Shown piece after piece: positions 5,448 to 5,842 of a stretch of 5,842 nt of DNA. The stretch covers positions 1 through 5,842 of the forward strand of contig DASYXZ010000210.1 of assembly GCA_035934315.1 (NCBI GenBank). Reading direction: 5' to 3'. The first letter of the stretch is position 1, and each line of letters opens with the position of its first letter. The translations under genes were made by a program, and so were the position numbers. The notes beneath the pieces were generated by a model. That model was not told where the DNA came from. It searched no databases and saw only the letters and a list, made by a program, of their open reading frames with translations. The stretch comes from DASYXZ01 sp035934315 (lineage in GTDB: Bacteria; Acidobacteriota; Terriglobia; UBA7540).

Positions 5448-5842
5448 ATGGATGTTTCAGGCTTTAGTGGCCCAGAAGATGGGAGATTTACGCTTCGGGG
5501 AGAATGCCCACACTGTCGGCACAAGGCCGCTTTTCTGCCGGTAACAAATTCTCTCCATGATGAGAGACAATTAATGGATAGATGGGTTGCGGCGCTTCAA
5601 TGTACTGCCTGTCGAGAATTCATCCTGGGAATTATTGGTTTCCCTGGTTCGGTTGGATTAGGAGGACCCTTACAGTGTTTGGCGGTCTATCCTCTTGGGC
5701 AGCCAGATGACTATGTTTCGTCGGCTGTGCCGGAACCGATTGCCGATGATTTTCGAGAAGCTCTTCGGTGTCGTTGGATTAAGGCGTTCAAGGCAACCGT
5801 ACTGATGTGCCGCAGGTCTCTTCAAACGAGCTGCGATATGGC
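5448..5842 (+). CDS. DUF4145-like protein with a CxxC pair, 3'-truncated by window edge
   Basis: The frame stays open to the right edge, giving 131 codons plus two bases. Two cysteine pairs, CPHC at residues 20-23 and CTAC at 52-55, look like a zinc ribbon. Residues 95-131 (VPEPIADDFREALRC, then RWIKAFKATVLMCRRSLQ) resemble the DUF4145 core as I remember it (typically EDFREALRC...A..AT..MCRRALQ). The molecular role of DUF4145 is not established; some members are fused to or sit near restriction and defence proteins, but nothing here shows such a role. The same frame is open back to TAG at 5307, with TTG at 5322 as the only other candidate start. I prefer ATG 5448 because TTG 5322 lies inside a -35 hexamer and lacks a ribosome site. 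If the upstream part is coding it would add 42 residues including a hydrophobic LFDFIGGALAVLW patch. Codons are more AT-rich than in the kinase (gga, tta, tgt, att), a hint of different ancestry. Confidence 0.75.
   Translation, partial: MDVSGFSGPEDGRFTLRGECPHCRHKAAFLPVTNSLHDERQLMDRWVAALQCTACREFILGIIGFPGSVGLGGPLQCLAVYPLGQPDDYVSSAVPEPIADDFREALRCRWIKAFKATVLMCRRSLQTSCDM

Overview
The window carries four genes or gene fragments, all on the + strand and running left to right. In order they are the near-complete 3' part of an aspartate carbamoyltransferase gene (pyrB), a small stand-alone XRE-type helix-turn-helix regulator, a very large soluble hybrid histidine kinase that fills 60% of the window, and the 5' part of a gene resembling the DUF4145 family that runs off the right edge. 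No tRNA, rRNA, CRISPR array or insertion sequence was seen.

The organism is a bacterium of moderately high GC content. The small XRE protein, with its SQGDIEKATGLLRCYTSRVENGHTVP-type core, resembles a regulator family I associate mainly with Acidobacteriota. The GAF/PAS-rich kinase fits such soil bacteria with many signalling genes. This is recollection of protein style, not a search result, and Verrucomicrobiota or a related phylum cannot be excluded.

Layout: positions 1-918 are pyrB, open at the left edge. Positions 919-1196 are a non-coding gap with no pyrI or pyrC, a weak hairpin and a possible extended -10 promoter. Positions 1197-1565 are the XRE regulator, with a clear AAGGAG ribosome site. 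Positions 1566-1804 are a dense control region: a TTGACA promoter-like element whose spacer is filled by an inverted repeat, a second perfect inverted repeat, an extended -10 TGATATAAT, and a 29-codon leader frame whose stop overlaps the kinase start as ATGA. Positions 1805-5299 are the kinase (GAF-PAS-GAF-HisKA-HATPase-REC-REC-HPt). Positions 5300-5447 hold an AT palindrome and a good sigma70-type promoter. Positions 5448-5842 are the partial DUF4145-like gene.

Functionally, pyrB is housekeeping pyrimidine synthesis and probably unrelated to the rest. The kinase holds a full His-Asp-Asp-His set of phosphotransfer sites in one polypeptide but has no DNA-binding output and no response-regulator gene beside it, so its phosphate must leave through its HPt domain to a partner elsewhere. 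The XRE gene directly upstream is a candidate regulator of itself and of the kinase, because the gap between them holds operator-like inverted repeats. That link is inference only. I found no clear evidence of a wholly new system; the most interesting part is the 1566-1808 control region.
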